Assembly: GCF_015704865.1 (NCBI RefSeq)
Contig: NZ_JADQTO010000014.1
Span: 208,581-272,580 of the forward strand
From: Actinoplanes aureus
GTDB taxonomy: Bacteria > Actinomycetota > Actinomycetes > Mycobacteriales > Micromonosporaceae
Direction of reading: 5' to 3'
Length of the DNA stretch: 64,000 nucleotides
Shown here: positions 16,337 to 24,136 of the stretch, piece by piece
Numbering within the stretch: the first letter of the stretch is position 1
Layout: the number at the start of each line of letters is the position of its first letter
Notes under the pieces: model-generated
Told to the model about the DNA's origin: nothing
What the model saw: the letters and a program-made list of their open reading frames with translations, nothing else
Database searches by the model: none
Made by a program: the position numbers and the translations under genes

Positions 16337-17869
16337 TCACCCGATCCGTAGTTCCTCGAGATCGGTGCTGGACCGCAGCACCATCACACCGACGCCGACC
16401 ACGAGCAGCATCGCCACCAGCGCCCCCGCGCCGAGCAACACCAACTGTTGCAGCGGGATCGGGATCGGTACCACCAGCAGAGGTTCGACGAACGTCTCCT
16501 TGGCGCAGGTGGGGAAGGTCGCGTTCGGGTCGATGCACTGCTCGTACTCCCCGCCGTGGCGTACCTCGCTCCCCATCATCCGGACCAGCGCGGCACCCGA
16601 GGCGAGTGCCAGCAGCAGCGCCGGCACCAACGGCACGAACGTGTGCCAGAGCAGCACGTTTCCGAGCGTCCGGCGGGGCACCCCGGTGGCGGTCAAGGCC
16701 GCGTACGCCCGCCGCCGGGCCACGATCCCCTCGACGAACGCGACCAGCACACCCGCCGCGGCGACCGCGATCGACACCGTCACCGCGATCATGATCAGTC
16801 GGAGCGCGCCGAAGTAGAACTCCGAACCACTCCCGAAGCCGACCTCACCCGTCGCATACGGGTCGATCATGGCGTTGTACTGCTCCGACGCCCGGAACTC
16901 GGTCCGCAACATCGCCTCGTAACCGATGATCCCGGCACCGACGACAACCGCCCCGAGCAGCGCTGCGAGCGTCCGGCTCCCGTTCCACGGGTCGGCCATC
17001 AACCGGCCACCCGCCAGCAGGGTCGCCGCGCCCCGGCCGTACCGGCGCAACAGCCGCCCCGACGTGTACGAGATCCAGCCGGTGCCGAGCACCACGCCCG
17101 CCATCACGCACAGCGTCCCGGCGCCGATGAACGCGAGCGGCGCCCAGCTCGGCAGCTGGGTGTCGGACGGAAGGAACTTCGGCGCGATGGACAGCGGAAG
17201 TCCGATTCCGATTAGCACGCCCGGCCACGGCCCGGGCCCGTCCTCCCGGACCCGCCGCACCACGCCGAGCGGTGTGATCACCACGCGGCGCATCAACAGG
17301 ACACCGATCCCGCCGGCGAGCACCGGCACGAGCACGAGCGCGCCGGCGATCAGGAGCGGATGCGGCAGAACGTCGACCGGCAGCACCAGCTTGCCCTCGC
17401 CGTTGCGGAAGTCAAGCAGTTCCCGGAGCCCGAAGAAGAGTCCGAGGCCGAGGACCGAGCCGAGTGCGGCGGCCGCCGCGGTCTCCGCCCCGGCGATCAG
17501 CACCGCCTGCCCCGGCGTGGCACCGCCCAGCCGCAGCGCGGCGAGCCGCCGGTCGCGGGCCGGTGCGCCGAGCCGGATGCACTGCCCGGCCAGCGCCAGC
17601 ACCGGCAGGGCGAGCATGGCCAGCGTGAAGACCACCCCGGGACGAAGACCGGCCTCGGCCAGCAGGGCGTTCGAGTAGTCGGCGCCCGGTCCCATGACCC
17701 GCACGCCGCCCGGCTGGTCGACCCAGTCGCCGCCCTGGATCGACGCCACGGTCACGGCGGCGAGCAGGGCCAGCGCGGCGAGCGCCGCGCTACCGGCGGT
17801 CAGCACGGTCCGCAACCGATCGGTACGGTTCCCGGCCAGACTCAGCCGGACCAGCGTGGACAACCTCAC
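16337..17869 (-). CDS. ABC transporter permease (FtsX-like)
   Basis: A 510-residue membrane protein with an N-terminal helix (LRTVLTAGSAALAALALLAAV), a periplasmic loop, clusters of helices in the middle and a final four-helix FtsX block. The MacB/FtsX type is shown by LRLGGATPGQAVLIAGAETAAAAALGSVLGLGLFF. It overlaps the ATPase gene by GTGA, so both are made together. Such exporters typically remove lipids, peptides or antibiotics; the PadR regulator upstream suggests induction by a hydrophobic compound. Substrate cannot be read from the sequence. Confidence 0.88.
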   Translation of the reverse strand: MRLSTLVRLSLAGNRTDRLRTVLTAGSAALAALALLAAVTVASIQGGDWVDQPGGVRVMGPGADYSNALLAEAGLRPGVVFTLAMLALPVLALAGQCIRLGAPARDRRLAALRLGGATPGQAVLIAGAETAAAAALGSVLGLGLFFGLRELLDFRNGEGKLVLPVDVLPHPLLIAGALVLVPVLAGGIGVLLMRRVVITPLGVVRRVREDGPGPWPGVLIGIGLPLSIAPKFLPSDTQLPSWAPLAFIGAGTLCVMAGVVLGTGWISYTSGRLLRRYGRGAATLLAGGRLMADPWNGSRTLAALLGAVVVGAGIIGYEAMLRTEFRASEQYNAMIDPYATGEVGFGSGSEFYFGALRLIMIAVTVSIAVAAAGVLVAFVEGIVARRRAYAALTATGVPRRTLGNVLLWHTFVPLVPALLLALASGAALVRMMGSEVRHGGEYEQCIDPNATFPTCAKETFVEPLLVVPIPIPLQQLVLLGAGALVAMLLVVGVGVMVLRSSTDLEELRIG

Positions 17870-18546
17870 GGCGCCACCCCGAGACCGGTCGGATCGACGG
17901 CACCGTCGCGGAGCACGATCTCCCGGTCCGCGTACGCCGCGATCGGCGCCTCATGAGTGACCAGCACGACCGACGTGCCCTGCTCCCGCACCGCCTGGAC
18001 CATGGCGCCCAGAACCTGTTCCCCGTTGAGCTGGTCCAGCGCGCCGGTCGGCTCGTCGGCGAACACCACCCGCGGCTCGGTGACCAGCGCACGAGCGACC
18101 GCGCACCGCTGCTGCTCCCCGCCGGACATGGCACCGGGCCGCTTGTCCGCCAGGTCCGCCACCCCGAACCTATCCAGCCAGACGAGCGCCGCCGCCCGTG
18201 CCTCTCGCCGCCCCGAACCGGCGAGAAGCAACGGGAGCGCGACGTTCTCCGCCGCGGTCAGCTCGGGCACGAGCTGACCGAATTGGAACAGCACCCCGAA
18301 CTCGGTACGCCGCAGCCGGGACCGTGCCGCCTCGGACCACAGCCCGATGTCCTGGTCGCGGTAGCGGATCTCGCCGGCGTCGGCGCGGAGGATGCCGGCC
18401 AGACAGTGCAGCAGCGTGGACTTCCCGCAGCCGCTCGGCCCGGTGACCGCAACGATTTCGCCCTCGCCGACCGTGAGGTCGATGCCGCGCAGCGCCGGTG
18501 TGGTGCCGTAACTCTTGGTGATCGCCGTTCCGGTCAGCAACGTCAT
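17866..18546 (-). CDS. ABC transporter ATP-binding protein (LolD/MacB type)
   Basis: A 226-residue ATPase with Walker A GPSGCGKS at residues 36-43, Q-loop LFQFGQLVPELT, signature MSGGEQQRCAVARAL, Walker B VVFADEPTGALD and H-loop VLVTHE. The DEPTGALDQLNGEQV pattern is that of the MacB/LolD subfamily, which works with FtsX-like permeases. Its ATG overlaps the stop of a 27-codon ORF by ATGA, and its AGGAGG ribosome-binding site lies inside that small ORF. Gene order is padR, small ORF, ATPase, permease. Confidence 0.95.
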   Translation of the reverse strand: MTLLTGTAITKSYGTTPALRGIDLTVGEGEIVAVTGPSGCGKSTLLHCLAGILRADAGEIRYRDQDIGLWSEAARSRLRRTEFGVLFQFGQLVPELTAAENVALPLLLAGSGRREARAAALVWLDRFGVADLADKRPGAMSGGEQQRCAVARALVTEPRVVFADEPTGALDQLNGEQVLGAMVQAVREQGTSVVLVTHEAPIAAYADREIVLRDGAVDPTGLGVAP

Positions 18547-18626
18547 CGCCGTGCCTCCTGTCGCATGCTCTCCCGGCCCTCACCCGCAAGGCCGCCGGCC
18601 GGGTGCCGCTCGGTGCAGTCGCTCAT
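18543..18626 (-). CDS. 27-residue coupled small ORF, sORF copy A
   Basis: ATG at 18626 overlaps the padR stop by ATGA, and its own stop overlaps the ABC ATPase start, again by ATGA, so it fits exactly between two genes. The peptide begins MSDCTERHPAGGLAGEGR and ends with a basic tail. A second ORF with the same beginning (22225-22299) occupies an equally tight position in the stress operon. Differences in the shared GLAGEGR block are synonymous third-position changes (CTT/CTC, GCG/GCA, GGT/GGC), which points to selection on a peptide. The RNA can also pair CCCGGCC with GGCCGGG, so a repeat element or RNA structure is the alternative. No function is known to me. Confidence 0.5.
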   Translation of the reverse strand: MSDCTERHPAGGLAGEGRESMRQEARR

Positions 18627-19159
18627 GCCGCCACTTCCTTCTGTAGGTCGGCCACCCGGGCCAGCGTGGTGTGCAGCCAGCGCAGGTCGGCGTCGAGGTG
18701 CCCGATGGCGTAGTCGGCGGCGATGACGTCGCCGACGGTGGCACCGGACGCGGTCTTGATCGAGGTCAGTTCACGCAGCCGGGTCATGTGCGCGGCCCGC
18801 TGCGCGGTGAGGTACGCCCGCGCACGGTCCGCGTCCGCGGCCAGCAGAGCGACCACCACCCGGCTGAACAGAGCACTTGTCACGTGCGGTGCCGGCGGCT
18901 CGACCTCGGTCAGCCACTCGTCGAGCCGCGTCCGGCCCGCCTCGGTCAGCACGTACGACGTGCGCTCCGGGCCGCTCTCCTGGTCCTGGCCGGACTGCTC
19001 GACGAAGCCGTCCCGCTCCAACCGGCCGAGGGTGGCGTACACCTGCCCGAACGCCAGCGGTTTGGCCTGCGGCAGGCGCTCGTCGTGTGCCCGCTTCAGG
19101 TCATAGCCATGGCGTGGGCCGCCGGCGAGCAGGCCGAGTAGTACGTGAGCGGTGGACAT
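18623..19159 (-). CDS. PadR-family transcriptional regulator
   Basis: A 178-residue PadR regulator: winged helix at residues 1-85 (HVLLGLLAGGPRHGYDLKRAHDE, FGQVYATLGRLERDGFVEQ) and a helical C-terminal dimerisation domain (ALLAADADRARAYLTAQRAAHMTRL). PadR proteins repress adjacent efflux genes until a hydrophobic ligand binds. Here it leads the operon with the ABC exporter. A 19-nt palindrome 9 bp upstream of its start is the likely operator, so it would repress itself and the exporter. Confidence 0.93.
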   Translation of the reverse strand: MSTAHVLLGLLAGGPRHGYDLKRAHDERLPQAKPLAFGQVYATLGRLERDGFVEQSGQDQESGPERTSYVLTEAGRTRLDEWLTEVEPPAPHVTSALFSRVVVALLAADADRARAYLTAQRAAHMTRLRELTSIKTASGATVGDVIAADYAIGHLDADLRWLHTTLARVADLQKEVAA

Positions 19160-19167
19160 GGCGGTTA

Positions 19168-19186
19168 CTATTCACTCAGTGAATAG
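19168..19186. promoter_or_regulatory. Probable PadR operator
   Basis: A perfect palindrome with 9-bp arms (CTATTCACT / AGTGAATAG) around one central base, just upstream of the padR start. It is AT-rich in a GC-rich context and overlaps the expected promoter position, as expected for an autoregulatory PadR site. Confidence 0.75.
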
Positions 19187-19313
19187 CCGCCGTCAAGGAG
19201 GTCCTCGATGGGCGCGAAACTAGCTAGTGCGGCCCAACGTGGGTGCTGCCTGGCGGCCGTTGAGACAGCATTGAGCGTGGGCTAAGCAAGATCACCCTGA
19301 CTGCGGAAGTCCG

Positions 19314-20888
19314 CTAGACGCTTCGCCGCAGTGCGACGACCGCGATGTCGTCCGCCTGCTCACCGGGGCCGGCGAGCTGGGTGAGCAGCCGGCGGCAGAA
19401 CACGTCGAGGTCCTGCTCGACCTCGGCGGCGCAGGCGGCGAGCGCGGCCATACCGACGTCGATGTCGACGTCCCGGCGCTCGATCAGCCCGTCGGTGTAG
19501 AGCACCAGCGTGCCGCCCGGCGGAAGGATCAGCTCCAGCTCGTCCCGGCGGGGCGCTTCGAGCCCGAGCAGCGGGCCGCGCGGTTTCAGGAACCGGACCT
19601 CGCCGTCGACGTGCAACAGCGGCGGCAGATGTCCCGCGCCGGCCATCCGGATCCGGCCGGTGGCCGGATCGAGAGTGAGCAGGCAGAGCGTGGCGGAGTC
19701 GGTGGGCAGCACGGTACGCATGAAGCGGTTGACCAGCTCCAGGACCGCGCCCGGCGGGTGGCCCTCGACGGCGTACGCCCGGACGGCGTGCCGCAGCTCG
19801 GCCATCACGGTCGCCGCGTGCAGCGAGTGGCCGGCCACGTCCCCGATCGCCACCAGCAGCTGATCGTTCAGCACGGTCAGCTCGTAGAAGTCGCCGCCCA
19901 CCTCGGTCTGCGCGCCCGCCGGCTCGTACAGCACGGCACGCTCGACGCCGGGGACGTCGGGTAGCCGGGACTGGAGAAGACTGCGTTGCAGCGTCACCGC
20001 GATCCGGTGCTCCTCGTCGAACGACCGCTGCGCCTCCACCGCCGCAGCGACGGCCTGGGACAGCTGCCGCAACACCGGGAAACCGGGCGTCTGCGAACTG
20101 CCCGGCGCGACGACGTAGACCGGCGGCCGGTCCGCCCGCAACCGCGCCGCCGCCACGGCGACCGACTCACCCGCCGGCCAGTTGGCCACATCCCAGTCCG
20201 CCGCGTCGTCGGTACGCACCAGCGAACCGACCGCCACCTGATGGACCGGAACTCCCCAGGGGCGTACCGCGGCGGGTTTTCCGACCGCCGCCAGGCTCTC
20301 CCCCTCGGAGGTCTCCGCGACCACCACGACCTGCCCGCCGAAGATGTCGCTGGCGCCCTCGGCAGCCGCCGAGAGCAGGGCCGTCAGGGTGGACGCCGAG
20401 TTGATCGCCAGGGTGGTCTCGGCCAGCCGGACCATCCGCTCGGCGAGCAGCTCGGCCCGCTGCCGGGCCCGGTAGTAACGCAGGACCGCCTGCACGGTCG
20501 CGATCAGCTCGTCCGGCTCGATCGGCTCCACCAGGTACGCGTCCGCGCCACGGTTCAGTCCCTGGGCACGGTCGGCCACGTCCACGGCGTGCGCGGAGAC
20601 GTGGACGACCGGCAGTACCCCGTACCGTTGATCGGTTTTGATCCGCTCGCAGACCTCGAAGCCGCTCATGTCCGGCAACTTCACGTCCAGCACGACCAGG
20701 TCCGTCTCGGAGTCGAGCAGCTTGCTCAGCGCCTCCCCGCCGGTCTCCGCCTCCAGCACCGTGAAACCGGCCCGGGTGAGCCAGCTGACCAGCAGATATC
20801 GCTTGGTGGCGCTGTCGTCGACGACCAGGACGGTGGCTCGTCCCTGGGACTGCACCAATCGTCCAGCGCGGTACGGCTCCGCCTTCAT
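19314..20888 (-). CDS. REC-linked PP2C (SpoIIE/RsbU-type) phosphatase
   Basis: A 524-residue response-regulator phosphatase. The REC domain (residues 18-140) has DD at 24-25 and phosphoacceptor VVLDVKLPDMSG, but the position of the conserved lysine reads YLVEPIEP, so signalling may differ from a canonical REC. A GAF-like middle (150-290) leads to PP2C (about 320-520) with GGDFYELTV, GDVAGHSLHAA, LYTDGLIERR and QADDIAVV. It is the last gene of the stress operon and overlaps the kinase by ATGA. By analogy with RsbU it would dephosphorylate a STAS antagonist. Confidence 0.92.
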   Translation of the reverse strand: MKAEPYRAGRLVQSQGRATVLVVDDSATKRYLLVSWLTRAGFTVLEAETGGEALSKLLDSETDLVVLDVKLPDMSGFEVCERIKTDQRYGVLPVVHVSAHAVDVADRAQGLNRGADAYLVEPIEPDELIATVQAVLRYYRARQRAELLAERMVRLAETTLAINSASTLTALLSAAAEGASDIFGGQVVVVAETSEGESLAAVGKPAAVRPWGVPVHQVAVGSLVRTDDAADWDVANWPAGESVAVAAARLRADRPPVYVVAPGSSQTPGFPVLRQLSQAVAAAVEAQRSFDEEHRIAVTLQRSLLQSRLPDVPGVERAVLYEPAGAQTEVGGDFYELTVLNDQLLVAIGDVAGHSLHAATVMAELRHAVRAYAVEGHPPGAVLELVNRFMRTVLPTDSATLCLLTLDPATGRIRMAGAGHLPPLLHVDGEVRFLKPRGPLLGLEAPRRDELELILPPGGTLVLYTDGLIERRDVDIDVGMAALAACAAEVEQDLDVFCRRLLTQLAGPGEQADDIAVVALRRSV

Positions 20889-22228
20889 GACGCGACCGGC
20901 AACCGCAGCGTGAAGGTGCTGCCCTCACCCGGCACGGAGTCGACCCACAGCCCGCCGCCGAGGATGCCGGCCAGCCGCCGGGCGTAAGGCAGGCCGAGGC
21001 CGGTGCCCCTACCGCTCACCGGCATGCTCCCGGGAACCTGGTAGAACTCCTCGAAAATCCGCTCGTGCAGTTCCGGTGGAATGCCCGTACCGGTGTCCGC
21101 GACCACGAACTCGGCGTCGTCACCGGCGGCATGCACGCTCAGCCGCACCGAACCGGACGCGGTGAACTTCAGTGCGTTGGTCAGCAGATTGCGCAGCACC
21201 TGGGCGAGCAGCACCTCGTCGCTGCGCAGAACCGGCACACCCGGTTCGTCGACCACGAAGTCCACCTCGGGCCGGGTCGCCAGCGGGCGCAGCGTCCCGC
21301 GCAGCTGCCCGAACATCGCCTTCAGGTCCACCTCGGACCAGTTCGGCTCGATCCGGCCGGCCTCCGCCTTGGCCAGGTCCAGCAGCCCGTTCACCAGGGT
21401 CAGCAGGTCACTGGCCGACGTGCGGATCAGCTCGACCTGGCGGCGCTGCTCGTCGGTGAGCTCGTCCGAAGCGGAGTCGGTGAGCAACCGACCCAACCCG
21501 ATGATCGCGGTGACCGGCGCACGCAGTTCGTGGCTGACGTTGGCCAGGAACCGGCTCTTCGCCTCGCTCGCCGCCCGCAACTGCACCGACTTCTCGTCCA
21601 GCTCCGCGTAGAGCGCGACCACACCACGGTTCGTCTCCTCCAGCTCCTCGGAGAGCTGGTGATAGAGCGCCATCACGCCTCGGTTGGTCTCCTCCAGCTC
21701 GGCGTTGAGCCGGGCCAGGTCGTCACGCTGCGCGCGTACCTCGTCCAGCGCGGCGATGAGCTGCTGGTTCTGCACAGCGAGCTCGTCCAGAGGGCTGCCG
21801 GGCACGTGCTGAGCCAATCCGGCACGGATCTCCTCCATGCGACCGGGGGTCAGCCGAGGTGCACCCGGCGGCAGCCGCCGAGCCATCCGGACAACCGTTC
21901 CGGTACCACCATCGTCGACCTCCATCGTGTCGACCAGGCGGCCGACCTGCTGCAGTTGCTCGGTGAGCCGACCGGCCTCGCCGGGCGCCGGGTGCGCCAG
22001 AACCACCTTCAGGGCTGGTACCCCGTACGGCTCGACCGTGAACGCCACGACGGTGTCCGACCCGGCGGCAAGCAGCACCCGGCCCACCTCGCTGAGCGCC
22101 GTGGCCATCCGGGTCTGATCCTGTGTCTCCAGTCCTACCGCGCGAGCGACCTCCCGGCCCAGCTGCCGTACCAGAAAGATGTCCTGCGCCACCCGTAAGC
22201 GCATGCTCGTCAGCAGCTCGGCGGTCAC
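20885..22228 (-). CDS. Histidine kinase with RsbT-like N-terminal ATPase module
   Basis: From GTG 22228 (overlapping the stop of the preceding 24-codon ORF) the 447-residue product starts with a domain related to RsbT/HATPase (MRLRVAQDIFLVRQLGREVARAVGLETQDQTRMATALSEVGR). A coiled coil repeating LEETNRGV follows, then the H-box SHELRAPVTAIIG and an HATPase domain (NLLTNALKFTASG, DTGTGIPPE, GTGLGLPYARRLAG). No transmembrane segment is visible. The downstream REC-PP2C is its obvious target. An internal ATG at 22204 is possible, but the overlap favours 22228. Confidence 0.9.
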   Translation of the reverse strand: MTAELLTSMRLRVAQDIFLVRQLGREVARAVGLETQDQTRMATALSEVGRVLLAAGSDTVVAFTVEPYGVPALKVVLAHPAPGEAGRLTEQLQQVGRLVDTMEVDDGGTGTVVRMARRLPPGAPRLTPGRMEEIRAGLAQHVPGSPLDELAVQNQQLIAALDEVRAQRDDLARLNAELEETNRGVMALYHQLSEELEETNRGVVALYAELDEKSVQLRAASEAKSRFLANVSHELRAPVTAIIGLGRLLTDSASDELTDEQRRQVELIRTSASDLLTLVNGLLDLAKAEAGRIEPNWSEVDLKAMFGQLRGTLRPLATRPEVDFVVDEPGVPVLRSDEVLLAQVLRNLLTNALKFTASGSVRLSVHAAGDDAEFVVADTGTGIPPELHERIFEEFYQVPGSMPVSGRGTGLGLPYARRLAGILGGGLWVDSVPGEGSTFTLRLPVAS

Positions 22229-22299
22229 GGCTGAGCCCGGCCCTCGCCTGCGAGGCCGCAGGCCGGTGCGGCCGGGTGCCGCTCGGTGCAGTCGGTCAT
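22225..22299 (-). CDS. 24-residue coupled small ORF, sORF copy B
   Basis: ATG at 22299 overlaps the stop of the upstream HATPase/PP2C gene by ATGA, and its TGA overlaps the GTG of the histidine kinase (GTGA). The peptide starts MTDCTERHPA and shares GLAGEGR with copy A 3.7 kb away. The first 30 nt of the two ORFs differ at one position. Compared with A it has a 4-residue insertion (APAC region). The RNA contains a possible hairpin GCCTGC/GCAGGC nested in CCCGGCC/GGCCGGG. It may serve as a coupling leader, an antigen-like small protein or a mobile repeat; I cannot tell which. Confidence 0.5.
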   Translation of the reverse strand: MTDCTERHPAAPACGLAGEGRAQP

Positions 22300-23324
22300 G
22301 ACCGGGCCACCAGCACACCCGCGTCGTCCCGACGGGTGCCGGCGTCCCGGAGCACAGTGGCCGCGATCACTTCGGGCGAGCGGGCGAACAGGCCCGGATA
22401 CTCCGCCGCGTTCCAGCGGTCCACCACACCGTCGGTGTGCATCAGCACGACCGCGCCGGGTGCGAGCGGGTAGTCGTACTCCCGGATCTGCCGCCGCTGG
22501 TGCCCGGCGATGCCGGGCATCGAGACCATGCCGCGCCGGCCGCCGTCCGGGCCGAACACGGTGCCGGCGATGTTGCCCAGCCCGGCGTAACGGACCAGGC
22601 CGGCGGCCAGGTCCAGCTCGGCGACCGCGAGCGCGGCGCCGCGCGTGTGCCCGAGGGCCCGGTGCAACACCTCCACCAGCATGGCCGGCGGTACGGCCGA
22701 GGCCTTGTGGAACGCGCGAACCGCCTCGTGTGACGCGGCCGCAGCCAGCCCGCCGTGCCCCAGGCCGTCACAGACCAGGACTTGCCGGCGACCCTCGATC
22801 TCCCGGACCGCGTACGCGTCACCGCTCACCGTCTCGCCGGTCAGCGGCCGGGTGAGTCCCGACGCCCACGACCGCTCCGGTGCACCGGACGGCCACACCT
22901 GCATGGCCAGGACCGTCCCCTTGCCGGGCATCGAGTACAGGTCCCACCGGCTGGCCTGGCGCAGGATCGCGCCGAGCCCGATCCCGAGGGTTCCGGCGGT
23001 GGAGTGGCCGTCTCCGAGAGCCCGCTCGACGTCGGCCATCCCGGGCCCGCTGTCGACCGCGATCAGCTCGACGCCGGCCTGCTCGACCGTACGCACCACG
23101 CGGACCAGGATGGTGCCCTGCTCAGCGTGTTTGACCAGGTTCCCGGCCGCCTCAGCGGCGACGATCGACAGGTCGTTGATGCGCTTCTCCGGCATCGCCA
23201 GCTCGGTGGCGAGGCGTTCGGCCGCCCGGCGTACGGCCGACGCCGTCCCGGCCGCCTCCACCCGGAACCAGACCCCTCCGTCGAGAAGTCCTTCGGGCAG
23301 TGACGCCACCGTGCCTCCGCTCAT
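22296..23324 (-). CDS. Fused RsbT-like kinase and RsbX-like PP2C phosphatase
   Basis: A 342-residue protein with an N-terminal HATPase anti-sigma-kinase domain (INDLSIVAAEAAGNLVKHA, VDSGPGMADVERAL, GLGAILRQAS) and a C-terminal minimal PP2C domain (LVCDGLGHGGLAAAAS, LMHTDGVVDRWN, TRRDDAGVLVAR). In the stressosome pathway RsbX resets RsbR/RsbS by dephosphorylation, and this position next to rsbT fits that role. The ATG at 23324 overlaps the rsbT stop by ATGA. Confidence 0.88.
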   Translation of the reverse strand: MSGGTVASLPEGLLDGGVWFRVEAAGTASAVRRAAERLATELAMPEKRINDLSIVAAEAAGNLVKHAEQGTILVRVVRTVEQAGVELIAVDSGPGMADVERALGDGHSTAGTLGIGLGAILRQASRWDLYSMPGKGTVLAMQVWPSGAPERSWASGLTRPLTGETVSGDAYAVREIEGRRQVLVCDGLGHGGLAAAASHEAVRAFHKASAVPPAMLVEVLHRALGHTRGAALAVAELDLAAGLVRYAGLGNIAGTVFGPDGGRRGMVSMPGIAGHQRRQIREYDYPLAPGAVVLMHTDGVVDRWNAAEYPGLFARSPEVIAATVLRDAGTRRDDAGVLVARS

Positions 23325-23725
23325 CGGCACCACTTGACAACGGTTACGGTCGTACCCTTACCCGGTTCCGTTTCGATCTCGAACTCGTCCACCAGGCGAC
23401 GTGCGCCACTCAACCCCAGACCGAGGCCGCCGCCGGTGGTGTAACCGTCGGTCAGGGCCAGGTCCAGATCGACGATGCCGGGGCCCTGGTCGGCGAAGAC
23501 GATCCGGATGCCGCCCCGGCGGTCGTTGTGGACCCGGCTCACCTCGACCATGCCGCCCATGCCGTAGACCAGCGTGTTGCGAGCGAGTTCGCTCGCGGCG
23601 GTGACCAGTTTGGTCTGATCCACCAGGGACAGTTTCACGGCGACCGCCACCGTGCGCACCAGCTGCCGGACCCGGACGACGTCCTGGTCGGTCGAGACCG
23701 GAATCCGCTGGCTCTCGTCGTTCAC
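23321..23725 (-). CDS. rsbT: Stressosome serine/threonine kinase RsbT
   Basis: A 134-residue HATPase kinase: VRQLVRTVAVAVKLSLVDQTKLVTAASELARNTLVYG holds the N-box, FADQGPGI the G1 box, and GGLGLGLSGARRLVDEFEI the G2 box. The family phosphorylates RsbS and RsbR in the stressosome and is then released to activate a PP2C phosphatase. Gene order rsbR-rsbS-rsbT with 4-nt overlaps is the standard module and supports the name. Confidence 0.93.
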   Translation of the reverse strand: MNDESQRIPVSTDQDVVRVRQLVRTVAVAVKLSLVDQTKLVTAASELARNTLVYGMGGMVEVSRVHNDRRGGIRIVFADQGPGIVDLDLALTDGYTTGGGLGLGLSGARRLVDEFEIETEPGKGTTVTVVKWCR

Positions 23726-24135
23726 GGTGTGGTTACCGTTGCCGGGTCGGCCTCATCCTCATCGTCGTCCGCATACTCGTCCTCGCGGCTGCGCGCGAGC
23801 ATCTCGATGCCCAGCTCGACGTTGAGCGCCGTCCGGATGCCGGGCAGCGAGAGCCCCAGCTCGACCAGGGTGATCGCCACCGCCGGGCGCATGCCGACCA
23901 CGACGGTCTCGGCATCCAGCACCCGGGAGACCGAGGCGATGGTGGCCAGCGTACGGCCGACGAACGAGTCGACGATGTCGAGCGCGCTGATGTCGATGAT
24001 CACACCGTGGCAGCCGGTCACCACGATCCGCTCGGCCAGGTCCTCCTGAAGCTGGAGCGCGGTCTGGTCCTCCATGTCGATCTGGATGGAGACCAGCAGG
24101 ATGTCACCGATCTTCAGGACCGGCACGCGCTCCAC
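23722..24135 (-). CDS. rsbS: Stressosome scaffold STAS protein RsbS
   Basis: A 137-residue STAS protein with the phosphorylatable serine at position 57 in ALDIVDSFVGRTL, matching Ser59 of Bacillus RsbS. The GTG at 24135 lies one base after the rsbR stop with a GGAG 10 nt upstream. The C-terminus is unusually acidic (EDEYADDDEDEADP), a tail of about 18 residues beyond the usual 120. The acidic tail is likely to affect assembly or partner binding, which is inference. Confidence 0.92.
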   Translation of the reverse strand: MERVPVLKIGDILLVSIQIDMEDQTALQLQEDLAERIVVTGCHGVIIDISALDIVDSFVGRTLATIASVSRVLDAETVVVGMRPAVAITLVELGLSLPGIRTALNVELGIEMLARSREDEYADDDEDEADPATVTTP

Positions 24136-24136
24136 G

